Shown: positions 6,743 to 12,821 of the stretch, piece after piece
How positions within the stretch are numbered: the first letter of the stretch is position 1
How the letters are laid out: each line of letters starts with the position of its first letter
Assembly (NCBI GenBank): GCA_035583355.1
Contig: DATEZQ010000007.1
Span: 1-35,717, forward strand
Reading direction: 5' to 3'
DNA: 35,717 nt
Source: Candidatus Paceibacterota bacterium
GTDB taxonomy: Bacteria; Patescibacteriota; Minisyncoccia; Phycocordibacterales; UBA6899
The notes under the pieces: model-generated
The model's database searches: none
What the model saw: only the letters and a program-made list of their open reading frames with translations
What the model was told of the DNA's origin: nothing
Translations under genes and position numbers: made by a program

Positions 6743-8011
6743 ATGTTGGACATAAAATTCATTCGCGAGAATACCGATCTTATAAAAGCAGCTGCTCAAA
6801 AGAAGCGCATTGATTTCGATGTCGATGCACTTTGCGCACTTGATGATAAGCGTCTCCATGTACTCAAAGAAGTAGAGGCACTTCGTGCAGAGCAGAATGG
6901 AGCAAATGCAGCAATCGCCAGTGCAACCGATCAGACAGATCGTACTGCACGTATTGACGCAATGCGTATCGTGAAAGAAAAACTTACTGTAAAAGAGGAT
7001 GAGCTGAAGCAAGTCATGACCGATTGGCGCTACAGCATGCTCATGGCTCCGAATGTCCCTGACGTCACCGTTCCTGATGGTCTTTCTGATGCAGACAACA
7101 AGGAAGTCCATAAGTGGGGAGAGCCAACGAAGTTCGGTTTCCCTGCAAAGAATCATGTTGATCTTATGCTTGCGCACGATATGGCTGACTTTGAGCGCGG
7201 CATAAAAGTCGCCGGTTTTCGCGGTTACTATCTCAAGAATGATGGTTTCCTACTCGCAAATGCAGTGTGGCAACTCGCACTCAATCATTGGTTAAAGAAA
7301 GGATTTACTCCAATGCTCGTGCCATCACTCGTTCGTCGTGAGACATTGCTCGGTACAGGCTATCTACCTCAAGGCGAGGATGATCTCTACAAGACACAGG
7401 ATGGAGAATTTCTCGCAGGTACTGGAGAGGTCGCAATGATGGGCTATCATATCGACGAAGTACTGGAGAAGGCAGAGTTTCCAAAGAAGTTTCTTGCGTT
7501 CTCTCCTTGCTTCCGAAGAGAGGCCGGAGCTCACGGTAAGGATGTGCGCGGACTTATTCGTGTGCACGAATTCTTCAAGTGGGAGCAAGTTGTGCTCTGT
7601 GAAGCAAGTCACGAGGTGTCAGTAAAAATGCATGAGGAGATCAACCGTAACACCGAAGAGCTCATTGAGCTTCTTGGTATTCCATATCACACGGTTGCGA
7701 ACTGTGGTGGAGACCTCGGCCTTGGTCAAGTGAAGAAGTATGATATTGAGCTTTGGGTTCCAGGAGAAGAGACCTATCGCGAAATTTCATCAGCTTCATA
7801 TTTCCATGATTTCCAGACGAGGCGTACGAATACCCGATACCGTGATGATGAGGGGAAGCTTCGCTTCGCACACTCACTCAACTGTACTGCGATTCCAACT
7901 CCGCGTATTCTTGTTTCTATTGTTGAGAACTATCAGCAGGCAGATGGAACTATCAAGATTCCAGAAGTCCTTAGGCCTTATATGAATAATAGGGAATTCA
8001 TCGGCAAGTAA
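6743..8011 (+). CDS. serS: Seryl-tRNA synthetase
   Basis: The enzyme charges tRNA-Ser. At 422 residues it has the usual bacterial length. An N-terminal coiled-coil arm (about 25-105) grips the long extra arm of tRNA-Ser. The class II core follows: motif 2 is in FRREAGAHGKDVRGLIRVHE (from about residue 257), and motif 3 is in HSLNCTAIPTPRILVSIVEN (from about 376), ending IPEVLRPYM. Motif 3 reads LNCTAIPTPR where common bacterial enzymes have LNGSGLAVGR, a divergent but still plausible ATP-binding strand. The start at 6743 fits the family N-terminus MLDIKFIREN and is preceded by an extended -10 box. The frame stays open upstream, but that part covers the promoter. Confidence 0.96.
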   Translation: MLDIKFIRENTDLIKAAAQKKRIDFDVDALCALDDKRLHVLKEVEALRAEQNGANAAIASATDQTDRTARIDAMRIVKEKLTVKEDELKQVMTDWRYSMLMAPNVPDVTVPDGLSDADNKEVHKWGEPTKFGFPAKNHVDLMLAHDMADFERGIKVAGFRGYYLKNDGFLLANAVWQLALNHWLKKGFTPMLVPSLVRRETLLGTGYLPQGEDDLYKTQDGEFLAGTGEVAMMGYHIDEVLEKAEFPKKFLAFSPCFRREAGAHGKDVRGLIRVHEFFKWEQVVLCEASHEVSVKMHEEINRNTEELIELLGIPYHTVANCGGDLGLGQVKKYDIELWVPGEETYREISSASYFHDFQTRRTNTRYRDDEGKLRFAHSLNCTAIPTPRILVSIVENYQQADGTIKIPEVLRPYMNNREFIGK

Positions 8012-8040
8012 GAACGCCCCTTCGGGGACCAGGCGTTCTT
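8010..8040 (+). terminator. Hairpin directly after serS
   Basis: AAGAACGCC pairs with GGCGTTCTT, with an inner CCCC/GGGG pairing. It overlaps the serS stop codon. No T run follows, so it may protect the 3' end rather than terminate. Confidence 0.5.
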
Positions 8041-8080
8041 GCCTGTAGATGAGCCGCCACCGCGGCACACATCAACTCAA

Positions 8081-8117
8081 TTAGAACCACCATCAAAGCA
8101 TGGTGGTTCTAATTTTT
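8081..8117 (+). terminator. Intrinsic terminator downstream of serS
   Basis: TTAGAACCACCAT pairs perfectly with ATGGTGGTTCTAA around a 6-base loop and is followed by TTTTT. Confidence 0.85.
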
Positions 8118-8129
8118 CAGGTAAGCAAA

Positions 8130-8162
8130 GCAAAAAACCACGTAATTTACGTGGTTTTTTGC
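8130..8162. terminator. Second, palindromic terminator before dnaX
   Basis: A near-perfect palindrome reads GCAAAAAACCACGTAA on the left arm and its complement on the right, ending in a T run. It lies in tandem with the terminator at 8081-8117 and only 4 bases before the dnaX promoter, so it insulates dnaX from serS read-through. Confidence 0.8.
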
Positions 8163-8165
8163 TTA

Positions 8166-8174
8166 TGATATACT
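8166..8174 (+). promoter_or_regulatory. Extended -10 promoter of dnaX
   Basis: TGATATACT ends 13 bases before ATG 8188. The leader is very short and has no SD site. Confidence 0.55.
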
Positions 8175-8187
8175 GAACACATCATAT

Positions 8188-9222
8188 ATGGAACTAGCAC
8201 TCTACCGAAAATATCGCCCTCAGGAATTCGCTGATGTACGTGGACAAGACGAAATCATTAACGTCTTAAGCCGACAAGCAAAACAGAATGAGATCGCGCA
8301 TGCATACCTCTTTTACGGGGGCCGAGGAACGGGAAAGACGACAGTTGCCCGAATTTTTGCGAAGTCGGCTGGTGTAGAGGCAGAGGATCTCTACGAAATG
8401 GATGCCGCATCGAATCGTACAATCGATGATATGCGTGAACTCCGTGAGGCGGTACGTACAATGCCGTTCTCCTCACCGCGTAAGTGTTACATCATTGACG
8501 AGGTGCATATGCTTACAAAGGAGGCATACAATGCACTTCTTAAGACGCTCGAGGAACCGCCCGCACACGTCATGTTTATTCTTGCAACGACGAATCTCGA
8601 AAAAGTTCCGCAGACGATCATTTCGCGCTGTCAGGCGTTTGCCTTCAAGCAGCCAATCATGCGTGATCTTGCGCAGTATGTGGTGGATGTCGTTACGAAA
8701 GAAGAACTCATGATGGATGTCGCAGCAGCTGAGCTTGTTGCGCTCGCTGGTGATGGGTCCTATCGCGACACGCTCTCTGTGCTTGAAAAAGTACTTACCG
8801 TTGCGGAAGGGAAGAAGGCACTCTCAGCGGATGTTGTTGCTCGTATCATTGGTGCTCCACGTCATGAGATTATTAATCGCATTCTCCGTGGTATTGATTC
8901 CGGTAATTCTGAGGATGCACTCCTTGCCGTTCGTGATGCTGATATGGAGCATGTTGACATGACATTCTTTATGCGCCTTGTACTCATGAAGTTGCGTGCA
9001 GTGCTTCTCTTGCGTTACGCACCACAAATGGAGGCTACAATCGCGGAAGAGTTTTCCCCCGATGATGTTGCGCTTATTCGAATTTTTGCAAATAGTAAGG
9101 AAAAGCGCATTAACTCCCACACACTACTTGAGTTTCTGCGTACAGGAGAGTTGTCGAAGGCAGCGATTGTCCCGACACTTCCGATTGAGATCGCAATTAT
9201 CCGCGCACTTGGAGAAAAATAA
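8188..9222 (+). CDS. dnaX: DNA polymerase III clamp-loader subunit (DnaX, short gamma-like form)
   Basis: DnaX is the ATPase of the clamp loader that opens the sliding clamp. The 344-residue product has Walker A GGRGTGKT (44-51), Walker B with DEVH (104-107), sensor-1 ATTN, and the arginine finger in ISRCQAF (Arg147). Two things are missing compared with typical bacterial DnaX. The four-cysteine zinc module that normally follows the Walker A helix is gone, with AKSAG running straight into the DLYEMDAASN strand. The long tau-specific C-terminal part is also absent. A three-helix collar domain (about 225-340) remains. The next gene starts 3 bases after the stop, so it is probably cotranscribed. 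Confidence 0.9.
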   Translation: MELALYRKYRPQEFADVRGQDEIINVLSRQAKQNEIAHAYLFYGGRGTGKTTVARIFAKSAGVEAEDLYEMDAASNRTIDDMRELREAVRTMPFSSPRKCYIIDEVHMLTKEAYNALLKTLEEPPAHVMFILATTNLEKVPQTIISRCQAFAFKQPIMRDLAQYVVDVVTKEELMMDVAAAELVALAGDGSYRDTLSVLEKVLTVAEGKKALSADVVARIIGAPRHEIINRILRGIDSGNSEDALLAVRDADMEHVDMTFFMRLVLMKLRAVLLLRYAPQMEATIAEEFSPDDVALIRIFANSKEKRINSHTLLEFLRTGELSKAAIVPTLPIEIAIIRALGEK

Positions 9223-9225
9223 TCT

Positions 9226-9474
9226 ATGCAGGATAATACATTGCTAGAGGCAATCGGCGTGCTCGGATCTATCATGGTGCTTGGTGCATTTGCTTTGAAT
9301 AGCTTTGGTGTCGTGGAGAGCTCGTCGACGGTCTATCAGATAATGAATTTGGTAGGCGGTTCTGCATTCGTGTATTACACATTCAAGAAGACCGCTTGGT
9401 CATCTCTTGTGGTGAATGTCGCATGGGTGATTATCGCGCTTGTTGCACTTTACCGTATATTTTTCTTGGGTTGA
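9226..9474 (+). CDS. Small three-helix membrane protein, CBU_0592-like
   Basis: The 82-residue product has three hydrophobic segments (about 9-25, 40-54 and 58-80) with short polar turns. The pattern GVLGSIMVLGAFALNS, then a central YQIMNLVGG, then VVNVAWVIIALVALYR resembles the CBU_0592-like small membrane family, which has no assigned biochemical function. This family call is from memory of the motif pattern and is tentative. It starts 3 bases after dnaX and is probably translated from the same message. No signal peptide or metal-binding motif is seen. Confidence 0.65.
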   Translation: MQDNTLLEAIGVLGSIMVLGAFALNSFGVVESSSTVYQIMNLVGGSAFVYYTFKKTAWSSLVVNVAWVIIALVALYRIFFLG

Positions 9475-9489
9475 TTAAAAGTTTAGCAA

Positions 9490-9498
9490 TGTTATACT
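9490..9498 (+). promoter_or_regulatory. Extended -10 promoter (leaderless type)
   Basis: TGTTATACT ends 7 bases before ATG 9506. There is no SD site. Confidence 0.6.
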
Positions 9499-9505
9499 CA
9501 AAAAC

Positions 9506-9733
9506 ATGTTCAAAGAATTTTTAATGAAGAAGCTCTTGCAGAGCAAGATGGGAAATATTCCTAAGGATCAGCAGGAGAAGATCATCAATGTTGTGGTGAA
9601 GAATCCAAAGCTTTTTGAAGAGATCGCAATGAAGATCAAGGCAAAAACTGATGGTGGAATGGATCAGAATAAGGCGACGATGATTGTGATGATGGAGTAC
9701 AAGGATCAGGTCCAAAAACTTATGGCATCCTAA
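9506..9733 (+). CDS. Small hypothetical helical protein
   Basis: This 75-residue, lysine- and methionine-rich protein has no membrane segment and no cysteine. It appears mostly helical: a basic N-terminus (MFKEFLMKKLLQSKM), a central VVVKNPKLFEEIAMKIKAK and a C-terminal helix MIVMMEYKDQVQKLM. No family is recognised. Its own extended -10 box lies 7 bases upstream, and a large cruciform terminator follows at once, so it is a single-gene unit. Codon use looks like that of the neighbours, which supports it as real. Confidence 0.7.
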   Translation: MFKEFLMKKLLQSKMGNIPKDQQEKIINVVVKNPKLFEEIAMKIKAKTDGGMDQNKATMIVMMEYKDQVQKLMAS

Positions 9734-9861
9734 AACCGCATATTTTGGCGCATCTTGCCATGCTTCGGCATGCGACTCGCTCACCGTAGAACACCTACGG
9801 CTCGCTAGAGTTCGCATGCCTCCAGCAAGGCTACCTGCATCCAAAATCTGTGGTTTTTTGT
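9732..9861 (+). terminator. Large branched intergenic fold ending in a T run
   Basis: The base stem pairs AAAACCGCA (9732-9740) and ATTTTGG (9742-9748) with CCAAAAT (9841-9847) and TGTGGTTTT (9849-9857), with one G-U pair. The T run that ends the 3' arm (9852-9859) follows. Inside are a TTCG-capped hairpin (9759-9763/9768-9772) and CCGTAG/CTACGG (9784-9789/9795-9800). Matching outer parts are GCGACTC and its near complement around 9811-9815. It overlaps the stop of the preceding gene. It is probably a terminator whose loop has grown into a branched element, and may be a repeat family elsewhere in the genome. The remainder up to 10013 is AT-rich with no gene seen. Confidence 0.6.
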
Positions 9862-10013
9862 TTTTGCGATAAACTTCAATGCAAGGCAAATTCATCCAAA
9901 TTCAGAAGTTTTTTTGTTTTAATGATAGATTATGAAACCTGCAAATGCCTTTCAATCTTGATATATTTAAAATTTTAAATCAAGAATAATAATGCGGAAA
10001 ATTGTAGGTAGGA

Positions 10014-10019
10014 TATAAT
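10014..10019 (+). promoter_or_regulatory. -10 box of the methyltransferase gene (leaderless type)
   Basis: A consensus TATAAT ends 6 bases before ATG 10026. No SD site is present. Confidence 0.6.
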
Positions 10020-10025
10020 ACATAT

Positions 10026-10589
10026 ATGTTTATTGATCCAAAAGAAGTAATCGCGCAGCTTCCTCTTTCGGGAACTGAGATTGCTATCGATCTCGGTGCA
10101 GGGAGTGGGGTATATACCCTTGAACTGGCAAAAATTCTTGCTGATGGTGGGGGGAAGGTATATGCCGTAGATGTGCAGCAAGATATGCTTACCCGGCTCG
10201 CACATACGGTTAGTGATGAGCACCTGTCGAATGTCGCTTTTGTACATGCTGATATTGAGCAGCAAGGTGGCGTACATTTAGCAGATGGTATGGCTGACTT
10301 GGTGGTCATTTCAAACACATTGTATTGTACCGAGCATCGTGATGTAGTGCTTCTGGAGGCGGCAAGGTTGTTGCGCCCAAGAGGTCATTTGCTGCTCATC
10401 GACTGGAGTGGTCCTTACAAAGGAATGGGGCCAGAAGCAGCACAGGTAGTTTCAAAGCAGCTCGGTGCTGAACTTGCAAAAAAGGCCGGATTTGATGTAC
10501 AGCTCGAGCTTTCGGGCGGTGATCATCACTGGGTGCTTTTGTGTGTACATTCTCCATCTTCTGGAGCGTCAAAGCGATTTGCCGTCTAG
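10026..10589 (+). CDS. Class I SAM-dependent methyltransferase
   Basis: This is a 187-residue Rossmann-fold methyltransferase of unknown substrate. Visible motifs are the SAM-binding loop IDLGAGSGVYTLEL (about residues 19-32), the acidic strand end VYAVDVQQDML, motif II around VAFVHADIE, the active-site strand ADLVVISNTLYC and the LLRPRGHLLLIDW strand typical of UbiE/Methyltransf_11/25 proteins. No substrate-specific domain is added. It stands alone between a large terminator and the binding-protein cassette. The start is supported by a TATAAT box 6 bases upstream. It could act on a small molecule or on a macromolecule. Confidence 0.85.
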   Translation: MFIDPKEVIAQLPLSGTEIAIDLGAGSGVYTLELAKILADGGGKVYAVDVQQDMLTRLAHTVSDEHLSNVAFVHADIEQQGGVHLADGMADLVVISNTLYCTEHRDVVLLEAARLLRPRGHLLLIDWSGPYKGMGPEAAQVVSKQLGAELAKKAGFDVQLELSGGDHHWVLLCVHSPSSGASKRFAV

Positions 10590-10610
10590 TCCTCTAGCCA
10601 TATATTCTCA

Positions 10611-10646
10611 TTCACTAGAGTGAATACGATCAATTTCGTGTTCACT
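10611..10646. promoter_or_regulatory. Candidate operator with three TTCACT half-sites
   Basis: TTCACT (10611-10616) is followed 2 bases later by its complement AGTGAA (10619-10624). The stretch AGTGAATACGA (10619-10629) is in turn mirrored by TCGTGTTCACT (10636-10646) with one mismatched pair. The array ends 9 bases before the -10 box of the binding-protein gene, in the region where a repressor or activator would sit. Confidence 0.45.
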
Positions 10647-10651
10647 TTTTG

Positions 10652-10660
10652 TGTTATACT
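10652..10660 (+). promoter_or_regulatory. Extended -10 promoter of the binding-protein cassette
   Basis: TGTTATACT ends 10 bases before ATG 10671. A TATAAT directly abuts the same ATG but is too close to serve it. Confidence 0.5.
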
Positions 10661-10670
10661 TATGTATAAT

Positions 10671-11993
10671 ATGAAATTCGATTTTCAGAACATTTTCTTG
10701 GGAGTACTCGCAATTGCTATCGTTGTGGCGATATATATTTTCTCTCAGGGTACTAGCGATTCGAGTAAGGCGGACCAGGTGGTGAAGGTCACTATCTGGG
10801 GCGATATTGATCCAGTGAATGGTTTGCGCGATGCAATTAGTGATTTCAATCAAATTCACCGAAAGGATTTCAATATTACCTATGTGTACAAGAAGGAAGA
10901 TGCATTCGATCGTAATTTCATCGAGGCAATAGCTGATAATAAGGCTCCTGATTTGATTTTCCTTTCTAATAGCAAGGTGTTGAGGCTTGAAAGCAAGCTC
11001 CAGCCAATAGCGTATACGCAGCTTCCCATTCCAACTTTCCAGCAGCGGTATGTAGATTCAGCAAAAGCATTCCTTGCACCTACAGGAGTGCTTGGTGTTC
11101 CACTTGTACTCGATCCTATGGTGCTCTACTGGAATAGAGACCTTTTCACTAATGCGAATATTATTAATCCACCAAAGTACTGGGATGAGGTGCTTGCAAT
11201 GCAGCCGAAGCTCACGAAGCGCACTGCTGTCGATGGTACATTTGACTATTCCGCTATTGCAATGGGTGAGTATGGAAATATCACCCATGCAAAAGACATT
11301 ATTGCAGCAATGCTGATGCAGGTTGGAGTTCCGCTCGTATATCGTAGCGAAGCAGGACAGACGGTAGTGTCTGTCGATAGTGAAATTAAGACCACTGGTG
11401 AGCCTCCTGTTGATTCAGCCCTTCGTTTCTATATGGATTTCGCAAATCCCAATAAGACACTCTATAGTTGGAACCGCACTCTGCCTGCATCCCGTGATGT
11501 ATTTCTTGCAGATAAGCTTGCGATGTACATTGGACGAGCAAGTGATTACAAGATTATCAAGGACAAGAATCCACATTTGAATTTTGGCCTTTCGCAGCTT
11601 CCACAGATGCGCACAGTGCGAACAGAGTCCACGGGTGCAGAGGTATATGCACTTGCTGTCGTGAAGTCGGGATTGCAGCGCACAAATGCATTCAATGCAC
11701 TCCTTGCAATCGTCGGTGATGCTGATTTCATTACGAAGTGGTCTAAGATTTCACTTCTCCCTCCTGCGCGACGCGATTTGCTTGCAAAGCAGCAAACCGA
11801 CGCGATCCAGCCATATTTCTATGATGCCGCACTGCGTTCGCGCTCATGGCTTGACCCAGAAGTAAATCAGTCTGGCACCGCATTTAGTGACATGGTTGAG
11901 GGTCTATCTTCTGGCCGTTTCCCAGTCCCTGATCGTGGAGCGAATTTCTTGAGACAGGAGTTAACCGCAATTATTGGACGACTTGGAAAATAA
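10671..11993 (+). CDS. Membrane-anchored extracellular solute-binding protein (family 1-like)
   Basis: The 440-residue protein has one N-terminal hydrophobic helix (about 8-25) without a lipobox cysteine, so it is probably anchored by an uncleaved helix and faces outwards. The rest has the layout of family 1 (MalE-like) binding proteins: VTIWGDIDPVNGLRDAISDFN at the start, APDLIFLSNSKVLRLES, GVPLVLDPMVLYWNRDLF (a strong family motif), the hinge region and a C-terminal helical lobe. The ligand is unknown. No ABC permease or ATPase gene adjoins it; instead two VirB2-like proteins follow, with 2 bases between the first pair. The second of two close ATGs is chosen, because the first lies 1 base after the -10 box. 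Confidence 0.85.
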   Translation: MKFDFQNIFLGVLAIAIVVAIYIFSQGTSDSSKADQVVKVTIWGDIDPVNGLRDAISDFNQIHRKDFNITYVYKKEDAFDRNFIEAIADNKAPDLIFLSNSKVLRLESKLQPIAYTQLPIPTFQQRYVDSAKAFLAPTGVLGVPLVLDPMVLYWNRDLFTNANIINPPKYWDEVLAMQPKLTKRTAVDGTFDYSAIAMGEYGNITHAKDIIAAMLMQVGVPLVYRSEAGQTVVSVDSEIKTTGEPPVDSALRFYMDFANPNKTLYSWNRTLPASRDVFLADKLAMYIGRASDYKIIKDKNPHLNFGLSQLPQMRTVRTESTGAEVYALAVVKSGLQRTNAFNALLAIVGDADFITKWSKISLLPPARRDLLAKQQTDAIQPYFYDAALRSRSWLDPEVNQSGTAFSDMVEGLSSGRFPVPDRGANFLRQELTAIIGRLGK

Positions 11994-11995
11994 CT

Positions 11996-12394
11996 ATGAC
12001 AAAAAGAACCCTACTGATTTCTCTGTTGTTTCTTCTCCCTGTCTTTGTAACAGCGCAAGGTAAAACTGCTTCGGGGATGGTTCCCTGTGGTTATTCAGTC
12101 AACGGGGAACCCGTCGCTGATGCTCAGCAGTGCGATTTCATTGATCTAATGAATCTCATTCAATCAACCTTGAATTTTGTTATCTATCAACTCGCAACAC
12201 CAATTGCAGTCCTGATGTTTGCATATGCGGGAGCAAAGCTAGTATGGAGTGGTGGCGACACGGGTGCTGAAAAGTCAGCGCGAGCTATTTTCAAAAATAC
12301 CCTCATCGGGTACGCTGTCATGCTTTCCGCATTTCTCATCGTAAAGCTCGTCTTTAGTTTGCTCTTCCCAGATAACTTCTCTCTACTTGGATAA
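11996..12394 (+). CDS. TrbC/VirB2-like pilin-type membrane protein 1
   Basis: The 132-residue protein has a signal peptide (MTKRTLLISLLFLLPVFVTA, cleavage likely just after) and two membrane helices. The first runs through NFVIYQLATPIAVLMFAYAG. After the short polar loop WSGGDTGAEKSARAIFKN comes the second, TLIGYAVMLSAFLIVKLVF. This hairpin layout is that of TrbC/VirB2 pilin subunits and of the many small VirB2-like proteins in CPR genomes. Two cysteines (CGYS and QQCDF) lie in the exported N-terminal part and might form a disulfide. No VirB4 or other secretion gene is in view. It is cotranscribed with the binding protein and its sister gene. Confidence 0.75.
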   Translation: MTKRTLLISLLFLLPVFVTAQGKTASGMVPCGYSVNGEPVADAQQCDFIDLMNLIQSTLNFVIYQLATPIAVLMFAYAGAKLVWSGGDTGAEKSARAIFKNTLIGYAVMLSAFLIVKLVFSLLFPDNFSLLG

Positions 12395-12395
12395 T

Positions 12396-12728
12396 ATGAG
12401 ACGTTATATTTTGCCTCTACTTATTGCTCTTCCTCTTGTTGCATTTGCTCAAGTGAAGTTGCAGAACCCTGCGCCGGGTACTGGTCTTACGATGTGGGAC
12501 TTCATTGATTTTCTTTTAGTGGTCTCTCGATGGGTTGTTGTGCCTACAATTGCAATTGTCATCATTTATTCTGGTTTTGAGATGGCAACTGCAAAGGGTG
12601 ATTCTGCTCAGATTAAAACAGCAAAAGAACGCCTTCTGGGTGCTATTATCGCCGCAGCAGTCGTCTTTTCAGCTGAAACCATCATTTTCATTGCTCGCGG
12701 TACGGCAGAGAATATTCTTGGTAACTAA
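12396..12728 (+). CDS. TrbC/VirB2-like pilin-type membrane protein 2
   Basis: The 110-residue protein has a signal peptide (MRRYILPLLIALPLVAFA, then QVKLQ) and two membrane helices around VVSRWVVVPTIAIVIIYSGF and LLGAIIAAAVVFSAETIIFI. The loop ATAKGDSAQIKTAKER between them is the characteristic feature of VirB2-like proteins in CPR genomes. It starts 1 base after the stop of the previous gene, at ATG 12396. A TTG nine bases upstream is in frame but less likely. It is a diverged paralogue of its neighbour, and the pair may form a mixed pilus or a membrane pore. A terminator follows immediately. Confidence 0.75.
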   Translation: MRRYILPLLIALPLVAFAQVKLQNPAPGTGLTMWDFIDFLLVVSRWVVVPTIAIVIIYSGFEMATAKGDSAQIKTAKERLLGAIIAAAVVFSAETIIFIARGTAENILGN

Positions 12729-12749
12729 ACACACCGTTGGTGTGTTTTT
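12727..12749 (+). terminator. Terminator of the binding-protein/VirB2 cassette
   Basis: AAACACACC pairs with GGTGTGTTT around loop GTT and is followed by T residues. It overlaps the stop codon. Confidence 0.85.
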
Positions 12750-12806
12750 GTTCTATATGCCCTCGTGTGTTCGTATACAGAAAGATAATGCAGTTATGAC
12801 ATTTCC

Positions 12807-12815
12807 TGATACAAT
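12807..12815 (+). promoter_or_regulatory. Extended -10 promoter of xseA (leaderless type)
   Basis: TGATACAAT ends 6 bases before ATG 12822. There is no SD site. Confidence 0.6.
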
Positions 12816-12821
12816 ACAGCA

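Noticed and set aside
6650-7177. 175-residue minus-strand reading frame
   Set aside because: Antisense to the promoter and first third of serS; no motif.
9205-9240. Programmed frameshift at the end of dnaX
   Set aside because: An A run (GAGAAAAATAA) precedes the stop, but the next gene is a separate small membrane protein with its own ATG, and no downstream hairpin or tau-like sequence follows.
10590-10670. Riboswitch before the binding-protein gene
   Set aside because: The inverted repeats lie upstream of the -10 box and the expected leader is about 10 bases or none, so they would act as DNA sites rather than as an RNA aptamer.
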